From assembly GCA_039024635.1 (NCBI GenBank), contig JBCCQA010000001.1:1-64000 (forward strand): a stretch of 64,000 nucleotides of DNA. The letters run 5' to 3'. The position numbers were made by a program, and so were the translations under genes. The notes under the pieces were generated by a model that worked only from the letters and a program-made list of their open reading frames with translations, was not told where the DNA came from and ran no database searches. Below are positions 55,697 through 64,000 of the stretch, one piece after another. The DNA is from Kuafuiihalomonas sp039024635. GTDB taxonomy: Bacteria; Myxococcota; Kuafuiibacteriia; Kuafuiibacteriales; Kuafuiibacteriaceae. Each line of letters starts with the position of its first letter. Positions within the stretch are counted from its first letter, which is position 1.

Positions 55697-57028
55697 TTAA
55701 CGCTTGATGTTGATGGTCTCCGCCATCAGCTCGTCGGCGGTGGTAATGGTCCGGGTGGAAGCCTGAAAAGCGCGCTGGTCGTTGATCAGGTTGACGAACT
55801 GAGCCGAGAGGTCGACGTTGGACTGCTCGAGAGCGCCACCAAGGATCTGGCCTCGGCCTCCCGAGTTGGCAAACCCGATGAGCGGCTGTCCGCTCTCGAG
55901 CGTCTCGCTGAACAGAGTGCCGCCGTTTCGTCGCAAGCCCTCTTGGTTGGTGAAGTCGGCCAGGGCGACCTGGCCGATGACCAGCAGCTGGTTGTTGTCG
56001 TAGGATGCTCGAATCGTTCCATCGAGATCGACCTGGAAGCCCGTGAACTCGCCCGGCGCGTAGCCGTCTTGGCTGATATCGTTGACCGAGAACGTCTGTG
56101 CGAACTGGGTCGAGCCGCTGGCGCTAGTCGCGCCGTCTGTGGTGAGGCTCTCGCCGAAGTTGAAATCGATGGTCTGGGCCGCCGCCCCTCCAGCGAACTG
56201 GATCGAGTTGCTAACCTGTGTCTCGGTGAGGAGCTCACCACCCGAGTTGAAGCTGACCGTACCTTCGGCGAAGACGAAGGGCTGACCAGGCGTGCCACCC
56301 TCGACCTCGTCTCCGGGAGCGGTGGCCGTCCAGGCCCAGGTGTTCTCTCCCGACACCGGGTCCGTGCCGGTCTTGGTAAAGAACACTGAGACCTGATGAG
56401 CGTTGCCCAAGGAGTCAAAGACCGTGAGCGAAGTCGAAGCGTCGGTCGAACCCTCGATGTCGGTGATGTCGAAGCCTCCCGGAGTTACGGGGAGGATGTT
56501 GCCGTCGTCTCCGTTGACGGGGAGCTGAACGAAGAGGTCGACCTCGCTCGTCCGCTCGGGCGAGATGTTTCGAGTCGCTGCCTGAAGATCACCGACCACG
56601 GTGCCAATGTTGCCGTTGGCGTCGGCTTGATAGCCCTGAAGGCGGAGGCCAGACTGGCCCTCTCGGACGAGGAAGCCCTCGGAGTCGGTCGCGAACTGGC
56701 CGGCCCGAGTGTAGAAGTTGCCGGTCACACCGTTGAAGCTCCCGTTGAGCACGAACATGCCGCGACCCTGGATGGCGAGGTCGGTGGAACGAGCGGATCC
56801 GATGACCGCGCCCTGTCGGAAGATTTTCTCGATTCGCGAGAGCTGTACACCGCTGCCGAGATCGCCAACTCCTGGCAGGTTCTGGGCCAGAAGGTCTTCA
56901 AACTGGGAGCGAGAGCCCCGATGGCCCACGGTGTTCACGTTGGCGATGTTATCGGAGGTGACCGCGATGGAGCGGCTCATCGCCGAGAGGCCGCTCAGGC
57001 CGGAGTACAGAGAGTTCGAAAGTGCCAT
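55697..57028 (-). CDS. flgE: Flagellar hook protein FlgE
   Basis: 443 aa from the ATG at 57028 (MALSNSLYSGLSGLSAMSRS), with AAGGA-like sequence about 10 nt before. N-terminal rod/hook signature with SDNIANVNTVGHRGSRSQF, domain GNFYTRAGQFATDSEGFLV, and the C-terminal hook helix QSNVDLSAQFVNLINDQRAFQAST. It is last gene of the flagellar run seen here and ends 21 nt from a convergent hairpin. Confidence 0.95.
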   Translation of the reverse strand: MALSNSLYSGLSGLSAMSRSIAVTSDNIANVNTVGHRGSRSQFEDLLAQNLPGVGDLGSGVQLSRIEKIFRQGAVIGSARSTDLAIQGRGMFVLNGSFNGVTGNFYTRAGQFATDSEGFLVREGQSGLRLQGYQADANGNIGTVVGDLQAATRNISPERTSEVDLFVQLPVNGDDGNILPVTPGGFDITDIEGSTDASTSLTVFDSLGNAHQVSVFFTKTGTDPVSGENTWAWTATAPGDEVEGGTPGQPFVFAEGTVSFNSGGELLTETQVSNSIQFAGGAAAQTIDFNFGESLTTDGATSASGSTQFAQTFSVNDISQDGYAPGEFTGFQVDLDGTIRASYDNNQLLVIGQVALADFTNQEGLRRNGGTLFSETLESGQPLIGFANSGGRGQILGGALEQSNVDLSAQFVNLINDQRAFQASTRTITTADELMAETINIKR

Positions 57029-57048
57029 GATGGGTGTCCTTTTCCTTT

Positions 57049-57711
57049 TTACAAAATCTCGAGAATGTCGCGGGGCAGCACGAGCTGCTCTCCGACCTGA
57101 AGTTCGGCCGAGCCGTTTCGGAAGACCACGCGGTCCACCGTTCCCACGCTGCTCGTACTGTGGCCGACGGCTTCGCCTTCGGCGTCTTTGGCCACGAGCT
57201 CGAACACGTAGCTGCCAGGGTCGACCCGATTGCCGCTGCTGTCGGTCCCATCCCACTCGACCTGATGATCGCCGGGCTCGAGCGTTGTGAGCTCGATGGT
57301 CCTGATAGTCGCACCGTCCTCGTTCTTGATAATGACTTCGACCGTCTCGGCAGCGCCGGTCAGAGTGAAGTCCAGTTCGGGTGTGGAACCGTCGCGCAGT
57401 TCGACTGAATTGCCGGGCCATCGAATGTCTCGGCCGATGAGCTCGGTCGTCTGGTTGTTGATGAGGCCGGCCACGCCCCCGCCGAGAACGTCAATGCCTT
57501 CGTTGACCTGGGCCAGCTGCTCTAAGCTGGAGAATTGGGCGAGCTGGGCCACGAACTCGGTGGAGTCCGCAGGGTCGAGTGGGCTCTGATTTTGCAGCTG
57601 AGTGAGGAGCAGGGTCAGGAACTGATCCTGCGTCACTTCCTGGTTAGGGTTCGTGGGTGCCGTCTGCTGGGGCTGCACCGAGCCCGCCAGCTCTCCGATT
57701 CCGGTCGTCAT
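57049..57711 (-). CDS. flgD: Flagellar hook-cap protein FlgD
   Basis: 220 aa. N-terminal signature TQDQFLTLLLTQLQNQSPLDPADSTEFVAQLAQFSSLEQL, a FlgD Ig-like/tudor region (ETVEVIIKNEDG, GDHQVEWDGTDSSGNRVDPGSY). It caps the growing hook during FlgE assembly. It overlaps fliK by 4 nt and precedes flgE by 20 nt. Confidence 0.95.
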   Translation of the reverse strand: MTTGIGELAGSVQPQQTAPTNPNQEVTQDQFLTLLLTQLQNQSPLDPADSTEFVAQLAQFSSLEQLAQVNEGIDVLGGGVAGLINNQTTELIGRDIRWPGNSVELRDGSTPELDFTLTGAAETVEVIIKNEDGATIRTIELTTLEPGDHQVEWDGTDSSGNRVDPGSYVFELVAKDAEGEAVGHSTSSVGTVDRVVFRNGSAELQVGEQLVLPRDILEIL

Positions 57712-58709
57712 CGTCGTTTCTCCTGAGCCCGACGCTCCAGTCGTGGCTCGATTTCGATACGGACATCGGCCACTTCGACGGGAAGTTCAGTCAGAACTGT
57801 CTCGATTTCGGGCATGAGCTTTCGTAGCTCTTGACGGGCCCTCATGTTGTTCACCACGAAGGCGACCTCATGGGCGCCTCCGGCCACAGGTTGAAAGCGT
57901 AGACGCATGGGGACCGCCGCCTCTTCCAGGACGAGGTTGAGGGGAAGCCTTGAGGCGTTCCGGTTCGTCATGCGTTCCCTGAGTTCGGCCATCATTCGTC
58001 GACTGGCCTGGCTCAGCTGCGTCTCTTGCGCCCGCTGGGCCGAGGCGGCCTGGGCTTCGGCCAGGGCCTGCGCTGCATGTCGTCCCAGACCTCGACGCCC
58101 ATCGCCACCCTCGGAAAGCCCGGAGGAGCCCAGCTCGAGCTCGGCTTCGCTCTCATCGACTTCAGTCTCGACGGGCTCCTCGATGTCTAGGTCGAGCTCC
58201 AGGTTCGCTTCTCCTTCCACTGCCGGAAGGGTAGACTCAGCTGCAGTGTGCTCGGCCACTGTCTGCTCCGCCGGCTTAATCTCGATCGAGGCACTCGTTC
58301 CCGAAGGCGCGCGCTCCAGGCCTTTCAGATAGTCGACGAGCTTACGGACGTTGAGCTGCTCTTCGGTGAGCCGAGCCGGTGCCGAACTTGGGACTACCAA
58401 CTTTGGCGTCGCCGATTTGTCGGCCGAGCTGGGGTTCTTCGGGCCCCCCTCCAAGGGCAGCTTGTCGAGCCCGACGGGAAGAGATCCGGCGAGCTCACCT
58501 GCGCTGGTGAAGATCGGCTCGTCGATGAGCTCGGCCTCGGTCAGGCCCGGTTCACTCTCCGAGTCTTCGAGCTCAGCCGATGCCAGCCAGCTAAGGAGCT
58601 CGGATTCGAAGGCCTCTTCCACCTTCGCTACGTCTTGACCGAGCTCGGAAAGCTCCGATTCAACGTTTGGTGTCTGTCTTGGGGTCGTAGGGAGGGGCTG
58701 GATGTCCAT
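57708..58709 (-). CDS. fliK: FliK-like hook-length control protein
   Basis: 333 aa from the ATG at 58709 (a TTG two codons earlier is possible), overlapping the end of the motE gene by 50 nt, as no later start exists. A long, Glu/Ala/Ser-rich, low-complexity N-terminal part is followed by a C-terminal hook-type fold (about 265-330: VPMRLRFQP, AHEVAFVVNNMRARQELRKLMP). This part of the family switches export from hook to filament. Identity depends on the C-terminus and position; the family is diverse. Confidence 0.72.
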   Translation of the reverse strand: MDIQPLPTTPRQTPNVESELSELGQDVAKVEEAFESELLSWLASAELEDSESEPGLTEAELIDEPIFTSAGELAGSLPVGLDKLPLEGGPKNPSSADKSATPKLVVPSSAPARLTEEQLNVRKLVDYLKGLERAPSGTSASIEIKPAEQTVAEHTAAESTLPAVEGEANLELDLDIEEPVETEVDESEAELELGSSGLSEGGDGRRGLGRHAAQALAEAQAASAQRAQETQLSQASRRMMAELRERMTNRNASRLPLNLVLEEAAVPMRLRFQPVAGGAHEVAFVVNNMRARQELRKLMPEIETVLTELPVEVADVRIEIEPRLERRAQEKRR

Positions 58710-59220
58710 TTGCAAGAAACCATCGGCTCAAAGCGGCAGCTTTGGAGGCGTTCATGTTGGCGATGACCGCGGCGGCCTTGCGCATGTTCATGCCGTGCAA
58801 GATCTCTGCTGCCGTCGCAGTGGTGAATTTGTCGAGGTACGGTGCCGCGTCCTCGGGCTTCATCTTTTCGACTGTTCGAATGAGCTGGAGTAGCCGGGCC
58901 AGCTGTTCTTCGCTCGCCTTGCGGCCGCTTCGGCTTTGGGCCTCTTCCAGCTCTTTGAGCTTGCTGGATAACTCCAAGAGCCTCATCTCCAGCTTCTGGC
59001 GGGCAACGTCCAAGTCGAGTTGGGCCTGTTCCATCTCCGCCTCTCTCTTCTCCAGATCTCTTTCTCGCTCTTGGAGGGCGAAGGAGAAGTCGAGGGCTTG
59101 GGCCTCTGCACCCTTCGGGCTCTCGACCTTCTTGCGGCGAGCATCGTCTTCGTCGGCCGCGACGGCTTGGGCGCTTCCCAGGAGCATGAGGGCGCAGGTC
59201 ATGGAAGGCAGCTTGCTCAT
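58660..59220 (-). CDS. motE: MotE-like flagellar protein
   Basis: 186 aa. A signal peptide ending AVAA (about 22), then a heptad coiled coil (about 48-100: QERERDLEKREAEMEQAQ) and a C-terminal MgtE_N-like helical domain (MKPEDAAPYLDKFT to the end). That plan matches MotE, a periplasmic chaperone for the MotC/stator-associated system. It lies where fliJ is found in many species, right after fliI with a 4-nt overlap. Confidence 0.8.
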   Translation of the reverse strand: MSKLPSMTCALMLLGSAQAVAADEDDARRKKVESPKGAEAQALDFSFALQERERDLEKREAEMEQAQLDLDVARQKLEMRLLELSSKLKELEEAQSRSGRKASEEQLARLLQLIRTVEKMKPEDAAPYLDKFTTATAAEILHGMNMRKAAAVIANMNASKAAALSRWFLANGHPAPPYDPKTDTKR

Positions 59221-60542
59221 ACGAGAGGTCCTTCTTCGCCGATGATGGCCTCCAGGCCTGCCAGGTCCTCGACGGAGTCTCGAGCGACGCGTCGATCTTG
59301 ACGAAAGAAGTCCACGATCCGGGGCTGGAGACGGACGATCCTGTCGGTCTCCGGGTCCGTCCCCTGTCGATAGGCCCCGACCTGGATGAGGTCTCGCACT
59401 TCTTCATAGCCGGCAAGAATGCTGCGAACGCGCCCCGCAACTTGGGCGTGGGAAGGGTCCACGATCTCGTTGGCGAGCCGTGACAAAGAAGCGGAGATGT
59501 CGACGGCCGGGAATCGATGAGTCTCGGCAATGCGTCGAGAAAGAACGATGTGGCCGTCCAGGATGGACCGTGCCGCATCGGAGATGGGTTCGTTCATGTC
59601 GTCTCCGTCGACGAGAACAGTGTAAAAGGCCGTCAAGGAACCTCGAGCACTGGAGTTTCCGGCTCGTTCCAGGAGTCGAGGGAGGAGTGAGAACACGGAG
59701 GGGGGGTAGCCTCTCGTCGTGGGAGGCTCGCCTCCGGCGAGTCCGACCTCGCGCGCGGCATGAGCGAGTCGGGTCAAGGAGTCCATCATCAAGAGAACCT
59801 TGCGGCCCCGCTCTCGGAAGAACTCGGCCACGGTCGCGGCCAAGAAAGAGGCCCGAATCCTCAGGATGGGTGCCGAATCTCCCGTCGCCACGATGACGAC
59901 GCTCCTGGCCAAGCCCTCGGGGCCCAGCTCCTCTTCGATGAAGCTTCGGACCTCACGACCTCGTTCGCCGATTAGCGCTACCACGTTGACGTCGGCGCTC
60001 GAGAATCGTGCCAGCATGCCGAGAAGCGTGCTCTTTCCTACGCCAGCTCCGGCGAATAGACCCATTCGCTGACCCTCACCGACCGTTGTCATGAGGTCGA
60101 TGACCGAGACGCCTGTGTGGATGGGGGAATCGATGGGCCGCCGAGCCATTGGATTGGGCGCCGTCTGATAGAGAGGCACCCGAAACTCGCCCTCCCGGAG
60201 GGGTCGATCATCTATCGGTCGTCCAAGCGGGTCGAGGACGCGACCCAGGATTTGTTCACCCAAGAGCTGAACGTCGGTCATGCCTTCGGGAATGACGGGG
60301 TCTCCTGGTGAGACGCCTCGTGGCTCGGCGAAGGGCGCCAAGACTGCATCGCTTTCCTTGAACCCGATGACCTCAGCCAGGAGATCCTCCGAATCCCGCG
60401 AAGGGATTCGAAATATGGCCCCCGTCCGAGCACCGGGAAGTCGGGCCTCAAGGGTCGATCCGTTGAGTCTTCGCAGAGCCCCCCCCACCCTTGGGCGCTC
60501 TTCTTCGATGACGGACCGGCAAAGCCGTAGGTCGAGCGCCAC
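59217..60542 (-). CDS. fliI: Flagellar export ATPase FliI
   Basis: 441 aa. F1-ATPase-like: Walker A FAGAGVGKSTLL, Walker B region VLLMMDSLTRLA, and the catalytic E within the AREVGLAGGEPPTTRGYPPSVFSLLPRLLER block. The end has DDMNEPISDAARSILDGHIVLSRRIAE, typical of FliI. It energises export of rod/hook substrates. It lies 3 nt after fliH. Confidence 0.97.
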   Translation of the reverse strand: MALDLRLCRSVIEEERPRVGGALRRLNGSTLEARLPGARTGAIFRIPSRDSEDLLAEVIGFKESDAVLAPFAEPRGVSPGDPVIPEGMTDVQLLGEQILGRVLDPLGRPIDDRPLREGEFRVPLYQTAPNPMARRPIDSPIHTGVSVIDLMTTVGEGQRMGLFAGAGVGKSTLLGMLARFSSADVNVVALIGERGREVRSFIEEELGPEGLARSVVIVATGDSAPILRIRASFLAATVAEFFRERGRKVLLMMDSLTRLAHAAREVGLAGGEPPTTRGYPPSVFSLLPRLLERAGNSSARGSLTAFYTVLVDGDDMNEPISDAARSILDGHIVLSRRIAETHRFPAVDISASLSRLANEIVDPSHAQVAGRVRSILAGYEEVRDLIQVGAYRQGTDPETDRIVRLQPRIVDFFRQDRRVARDSVEDLAGLEAIIGEEGPLV

Positions 60543-60545
60543 GCC

Positions 60546-61238
60546 TCAGCCTCCGCTTTCCAGACCCATCGCCTCCATGAGGAGGTGCTTGAGATGCTCG
60601 AGTCGGCGGGACAGACGCATGTCCACGGTGGCGTCGCCCCGCTGAAGTAGGTAGTCGCCGTCGGCCAAGGCTCCATCGGGTTCGAGCTGAACCCCGGCGA
60701 GTCCCAGGCGGGCCTGCAGGACGCCGACCTGATCCATCAGGGGCTGGAGGCTGGCCGTTGGGCAGAGGATGGTGAGTGGCTCCGTCCCGTCCACTTGGGC
60801 CAGACCGCTGGTGAGTGCGTTGGCGATGGCTTCGAAGTCGACGGACAGTTTCTGCCGGAGCACGTGCTCGGCCAGCATGGCGGCGAGCTCCAAGGCCTCC
60901 CGGTCGGCCGTCATCTCGGCTCGATCCAGACCTCGGCGAAAGGCATCGACTGTACCTCTGACCTGAGCCCGAAGATCGCTGAGCTCGGCCTCGTAGCGAC
61001 GCTGAGCCTCTTCCCTTCCCTCTGCCTGACCCTCTCGTCGGGCCTGCTCGACTGCCACTCCGGTGTCGACCTCCTTGGTCTTCGCTTCCTTCTCGCGAAG
61101 GACCGAGGGCGTAACCTCCGGAAAGAGCGCGGGCCGAACGGAAGAGGGGTCGAGCCTCTCCTTGGGGATCCAGGCGATGGTCGGCTGGTCGGTGGCGCGA
61201 AAGGAGACCGACTGCCAGTCCTTGTCAGACGAAGGCAT
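60546..61238 (-). CDS. fliH: Flagellar export ATPase regulator FliH
   Basis: 230 aa from the ATG at 61238 (MPSSDKDWQSVSF), overlapping the end of fliG by 14 nt. A coiled-coil glycine-repeat-like middle (ARREGQAEGREEAQRRYEAE) is followed by the FliH C-terminal domain (EHVLRQKLSVDFEAIANALT). It stators FliI at the export gate. An ATG 11 codons earlier is also possible. Confidence 0.9.
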   Translation of the reverse strand: MPSSDKDWQSVSFRATDQPTIAWIPKERLDPSSVRPALFPEVTPSVLREKEAKTKEVDTGVAVEQARREGQAEGREEAQRRYEAELSDLRAQVRGTVDAFRRGLDRAEMTADREALELAAMLAEHVLRQKLSVDFEAIANALTSGLAQVDGTEPLTILCPTASLQPLMDQVGVLQARLGLAGVQLEPDGALADGDYLLQRGDATVDMRLSRRLEHLKHLLMEAMGLESGG

Positions 61239-62214
61239 CCTCGGCTCCCTTCGCGACGTCGATGTCGCCATTCTCGATCATCTGAAGAGCGACCTTCACG
61301 ATCTCGTTTTGAGCCGTCTCGACTTCGGAGAGCCGGACCGGACCCATGTTCTCGATGTCCTCTTCGATCATTTCACGCGCTCGCTTCGAAAGGTTGCCGA
61401 AGAAGTGGTCGCGCAGATCCTCGTCTACGGCCTTGAGTGCCAAGACCAGGGTGTCCCGCTCCACTTCCTGCATCAGGGCCTGAATGCCCTTTCCGTCCAC
61501 GTTCACGAGGTCGTCGAAGACGAACATGAGTCCTCGAACCTCTTCCGCCAGCGCTTCGTCGACTTGCTCCAGCTCGGACATGAGCGTCTGCTCACGCGCC
61601 TTTTCGACCTGGTTCATGATCTCGGCCACCATGTTGATGCCGCCGACCTTCTTGGACAGGCCCTTGCCCATCAGCTGGATCTCCGAGATCAAGGCCTGCT
61701 CGACGAGCTCCAGGACGTCGGGGCTCACGGTGTCCAGAGTCGCGAGTCGGCGAAGGACGTCGGACTGCACACTCTCGGGCAGCTGAACCAAGACCTCAGC
61801 CCCTCGCTCGGGGGGCATATGGGCCATGATCAAAGCCATGGTCTGGGGATGTTCCTTCCGGATCAGGTTGGAGATGGTGCCCGCGTCCACGTCGGCGAGG
61901 GTGTCGGTGAGGCCGCTCTCGTCGTCTAGGAACTCCTTGGCTTTCTGGGCGCCGAGATTCCGGGCGGCAAGCATGGTGACGTACTCTTGGCCGCCGCGAA
62001 GCTCGGGGTTGCCGCGCTCCATCTCCATCATGAAGTCCTGGAGGACCGCGTCTACCTGCTGTGAGCTGAGGTCGGAAACCTGCTTCGCCGAGACGGAAAG
62101 CAGCTTGATCTCTCGCCTCGAAAGGCCTTTGAAGGCTTCGGAAGCCGCCTTTTCTCCCATGTGAAGAAAGATGACCGCGGCACGCTCGGCGCCTGTGAGC
62201 TGAGACTTACCCAT
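61225..62214 (-). CDS. fliG: Flagellar motor switch protein FliG
   Basis: 329 aa. Three-domain plan with AAVIFLHMGEKAASEAFKGL at the start, EHPQTMALIMAHMPPERGAEVL in the middle domain, and the torque helix in the C-terminal domain (VLALKAVDEDLRDHFFGNLSKRA, with conserved charged residues). It links CheY-P and the stator to rotation. It overlaps fliF by 8 nt. Confidence 0.97.
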   Translation of the reverse strand: MGKSQLTGAERAAVIFLHMGEKAASEAFKGLSRREIKLLSVSAKQVSDLSSQQVDAVLQDFMMEMERGNPELRGGQEYVTMLAARNLGAQKAKEFLDDESGLTDTLADVDAGTISNLIRKEHPQTMALIMAHMPPERGAEVLVQLPESVQSDVLRRLATLDTVSPDVLELVEQALISEIQLMGKGLSKKVGGINMVAEIMNQVEKAREQTLMSELEQVDEALAEEVRGLMFVFDDLVNVDGKGIQALMQEVERDTLVLALKAVDEDLRDHFFGNLSKRAREMIEEDIENMGPVRLSEVETAQNEIVKVALQMIENGDIDVAKGAEDAFV

Positions 62215-63817
62215 TGCCGTGGTTCTCCTGGGTGGGCGCGAGCCACGTCTTGAGGACGTCGACAGTGGCCTGCACGTTGTTGTCGGCCAGCTCTCGGACC
62301 TGGTCCTTCAGGTGCTTGGGGCGCTTCTCGGCCTGGATCTGCTCTTCGCTCATCTCGGCCCGAGCGGCTGCAGCCCGGGTGGCGGCGGCCGCGGCCTCCA
62401 CTCTGCGTTGGCGACGCCGCTCAGAGGCGAAGACGGTGAAACCAATGGCCAGCGCAGCAAGGAATAGGAGGCCCGCCAACGGGATCCAGGTCGGCAGACT
62501 GGCCACGCTGGCGGTGGCCATGGTGCCGACGGTGACATCGTCGGGGCGGGTAAAGGGCGCGAACATCACCTCGAGTTCGTCCCCCCGCTCCGCGTCGAAA
62601 CCGATGGCCTTCTCGATGATCTTGGCGATAGCTTCCTGCGACGGGAGGGTTCGCTTCGGCGTACTGACTTCTTCCTCACCGTCCTCCGTGGCGTTCTCCT
62701 GTTCCGGATCGAGGGGGTCCGAGGGCGGAGCAGTGTCCAGAAGAACGGCCACCGACAGTCGCTGCACCTGACCCATCGGTCGTTCGACCTTCCGAATGGT
62801 GCGCGGAATGGCGAACTCGCTTTCCGTGGTGGTGCGGGCGGCGGTGGCATTGGATCCTGGACCAGCGATGTTGGATCCGTCGGGTCGGGTCGGGAGATTG
62901 CCGGCCGTGCCCGCCAGACCGCCACCGGTGTTCCGAGTCTGGTTGGTGTTCTCTTCCAGAGTACGTTCGCTTCGGAGTGTACTGTTGTCGGGGTCGTAGT
63001 TCTCTTGGGTTTCTTCGACCCGAGAAAGGTCGAGCTCTGCTGTGACTCGTGCCACTGCTCGGCCTGGACCGACGAGGGGCTCCACCAGGTCGATGATTCG
63101 ACCTTCGAGCTGCTTCTCTACCTCACGGGCCAGACCGAGCGCTCGATTGCCGGCGCCGATGCCGTCTCTGCCCGGGGCAGGGCCGATGAGGCGGCCGTTG
63201 CCGTCCAAGACAGCAACGCGCTCAGAGGGGAGGTTCTCGACCGAGCTGGAGACGAGGTGGACCACGCCTTGGGCCTGGCGAGGGGTCAGGACTCGCCCCG
63301 GCCGAAGCTTGATGTAGACCGAGGCCGAAGGTTCGGTACGGTCCCGGGTGAAGACCGAGTTGTCGGGGAGAGCCAGATGGACACGGGCCGAGTCCACCTC
63401 GGGCATCTGGGCGATCGTGCGGGCGAGCTCGCCCTGCATCGCTCGACGGTAGTTCACCCGTTGGGCGAAGTCCGTCATCATCAGGTTGCCCTGATCGAAG
63501 AGCTCGAAGCCTACGCCTCCACCGCGAGGGAGGCCGGCCGATGCCAACTCCATTCTGATTCGACCAATCTCAGCCCGAGGGACGTCGATTCGCGTTCCGC
63601 CGTCCCGCAGCTCGTATGGGATGTCCCGAGCGTCGAGCTCCTCGGTCATTGCTTGGGCGTCGCCTGGATCGAGCTGCGTATAGAGCGGTGCGAAGTCCAC
63701 CTGGTCAGGACCGAAGGTGAACATGGCCGAGGTGCCGATGAGGACACAGACCGCCGTCACGAACAGGGCACGAAGAAGCGGCGTGGCTTCGGTCCAAAGA
63801 GCCTTGATGCGTTCCAT
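62207..63817 (-). CDS. fliF: Flagellar MS-ring protein FliF
   Basis: 536 aa. Two transmembrane helices (about 14-35 and 436-455), periplasmic ring-building domains with YTQLDPGDAQAMTEELDARDIPYEL, RVNYRRAMQGELARTI, RVHLALP, and a conserved VRVTAELDLSRVEETQENYDP block. The C-terminus is the FliG-binding Ala/Arg-rich tail. It is 12 nt after fliE. Confidence 0.97.
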   Translation of the reverse strand: MERIKALWTEATPLLRALFVTAVCVLIGTSAMFTFGPDQVDFAPLYTQLDPGDAQAMTEELDARDIPYELRDGGTRIDVPRAEIGRIRMELASAGLPRGGGVGFELFDQGNLMMTDFAQRVNYRRAMQGELARTIAQMPEVDSARVHLALPDNSVFTRDRTEPSASVYIKLRPGRVLTPRQAQGVVHLVSSSVENLPSERVAVLDGNGRLIGPAPGRDGIGAGNRALGLAREVEKQLEGRIIDLVEPLVGPGRAVARVTAELDLSRVEETQENYDPDNSTLRSERTLEENTNQTRNTGGGLAGTAGNLPTRPDGSNIAGPGSNATAARTTTESEFAIPRTIRKVERPMGQVQRLSVAVLLDTAPPSDPLDPEQENATEDGEEEVSTPKRTLPSQEAIAKIIEKAIGFDAERGDELEVMFAPFTRPDDVTVGTMATASVASLPTWIPLAGLLFLAALAIGFTVFASERRRQRRVEAAAAATRAAAARAEMSEEQIQAEKRPKHLKDQVRELADNNVQATVDVLKTWLAPTQENHGNG

Positions 63818-63829
63818 GGTTCAGTCGCT

Positions 63830-64000
63830 TCAGAACTGGAGGTTCATCATCTCGCGGTATGCTTCCACCGCCTTGTTTCGGACTTGAGCCGCAAAGCGGA
63901 AGCTCAGGTCGGCCTTGGTCAGCGCGATCATCGCGGTGTGGATTGAGCCTCCGCCCACCATCGCTTCGCTGCTCTTTGCGTCTGCCTCGCTCATGGTGGC
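63830..64000 (-). CDS. fliE: FliE, partial (5' end outside window)
   Basis: The visible 56 C-terminal residues (reading from the window edge) end in LTKADLSFRFAAQVRNKAVE and AYREMMNLQF, the classic FliE C-terminus. FliE links the MS ring to the rod. The start codon lies beyond 64000. Probably the first gene of the run, so its promoter is not in the window. Confidence 0.93.
   Translation of the reverse strand, partial: ATMSEADAKSSEAMVGGGSIHTAMIALTKADLSFRFAAQVRNKAVEAYREMMNLQF

Noticed and set aside
58628..59578. A candidate fliJ on the - strand in another frame next to fliI
   Set aside because: The translation is Arg/Ser/Pro-rich and lacks a coiled coil; it is a frame shadow of fliI and motE.

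Overview
The window is about 64 kb of high-GC, gene-dense DNA from a Gram-negative, flagellated bacterium. The best guess is an uncultured member of the Myxococcota (former Deltaproteobacteria). Pointers are a Ser/Thr protein kinase with a proline/lysine-rich tail, an OmpA protein with thrombospondin type-3 repeats, a DUF4388-type signalling protein, a GspL built on a PilM-like actin fold, and a GspN of the delta/spirochaete type. No rRNA, tRNA, transposase, integrase, phage gene or CRISPR array was recognised. The placement rests on gene content alone.

Layout. 1-422 is a gene-free tandem repeat carrying two hairpins, followed by a doubtful cysteine-rich ORF. 1124-7935 (-) is one compact chemosensory operon, cheA-cheW-mcp-cheY-cheB-cheR-cheX, with a plausible sigma-28 (flagellar) promoter in front of cheA. 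8006-10158 (-) holds a HAD phosphatase and pmbA. 10309-12847 (+) encodes a membrane Ser/Thr kinase and an outer-membrane protein. 13243-14533 (+) is an overlapping three-gene cassette of unknown function. 14540-18352 carries tldD, a metal/cobalamin-receptor-like protein, an alpha/beta hydrolase and a DUF2845 protein. 18340-36587 (-) looks like one run of sixteen genes: gspCDEFGHIJKLMN (type II secretion), then a ketol-acid reductoisomerase-like gene, an EamA transporter, mltG and a DUF885 lipoprotein. 36724-39197 (+) has an SRAP/HMCES DNA-crosslink protein and a GGDEF/EAL protein. 39222-42431 (-) is glmU-glmS. 42559-45757 (+) is an OmpA/TSP3 protein, a tRNA-dihydrouridine synthase and a 2Fe-2S ferredoxin. 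45729-50564 has a FAD oxidoreductase, a small conserved protein, an SPFH/SHOCT protein and a DUF4388/TPR protein. 50698-53857 (+) is an SDR, ffh and ddl. 53847-55615 is a small membrane protein, a DUF2141 protein and a TetR regulator around a strong operator-like palindrome. 55697 to the end (-) is a flagellar cluster fliE(partial)-fliF-fliG-fliH-fliI-motE-fliK-flgD-flgE.

How it works together. The chemosensory operon and the flagellar basal-body/hook operon make a motile, chemotactic cell; the EAL protein probably tunes cyclic-di-GMP. The secretion operon supplies every core Gsp part except the prepilin peptidase (GspO), and MltG may help the machine pass the peptidoglycan. GlmU/GlmS, MltG and Ddl are wall-synthesis genes. 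Genes are packed with ATGA/TGATG stop-start overlaps, and several convergent pairs overlap at their 3' ends.

Most worth a second look: a KARI-like enzyme that has lost two metal/catalytic residues and is coupled to the secretion operon; a membrane-free chemoreceptor whose N-terminus resembles a truncated globin with no proximal histidine; the cysteine-rich three-gene cassette at 13243-14533; the DUF2141/TetR operator; two ten-base homopolymers inside signalling genes; and the missing fliJ.
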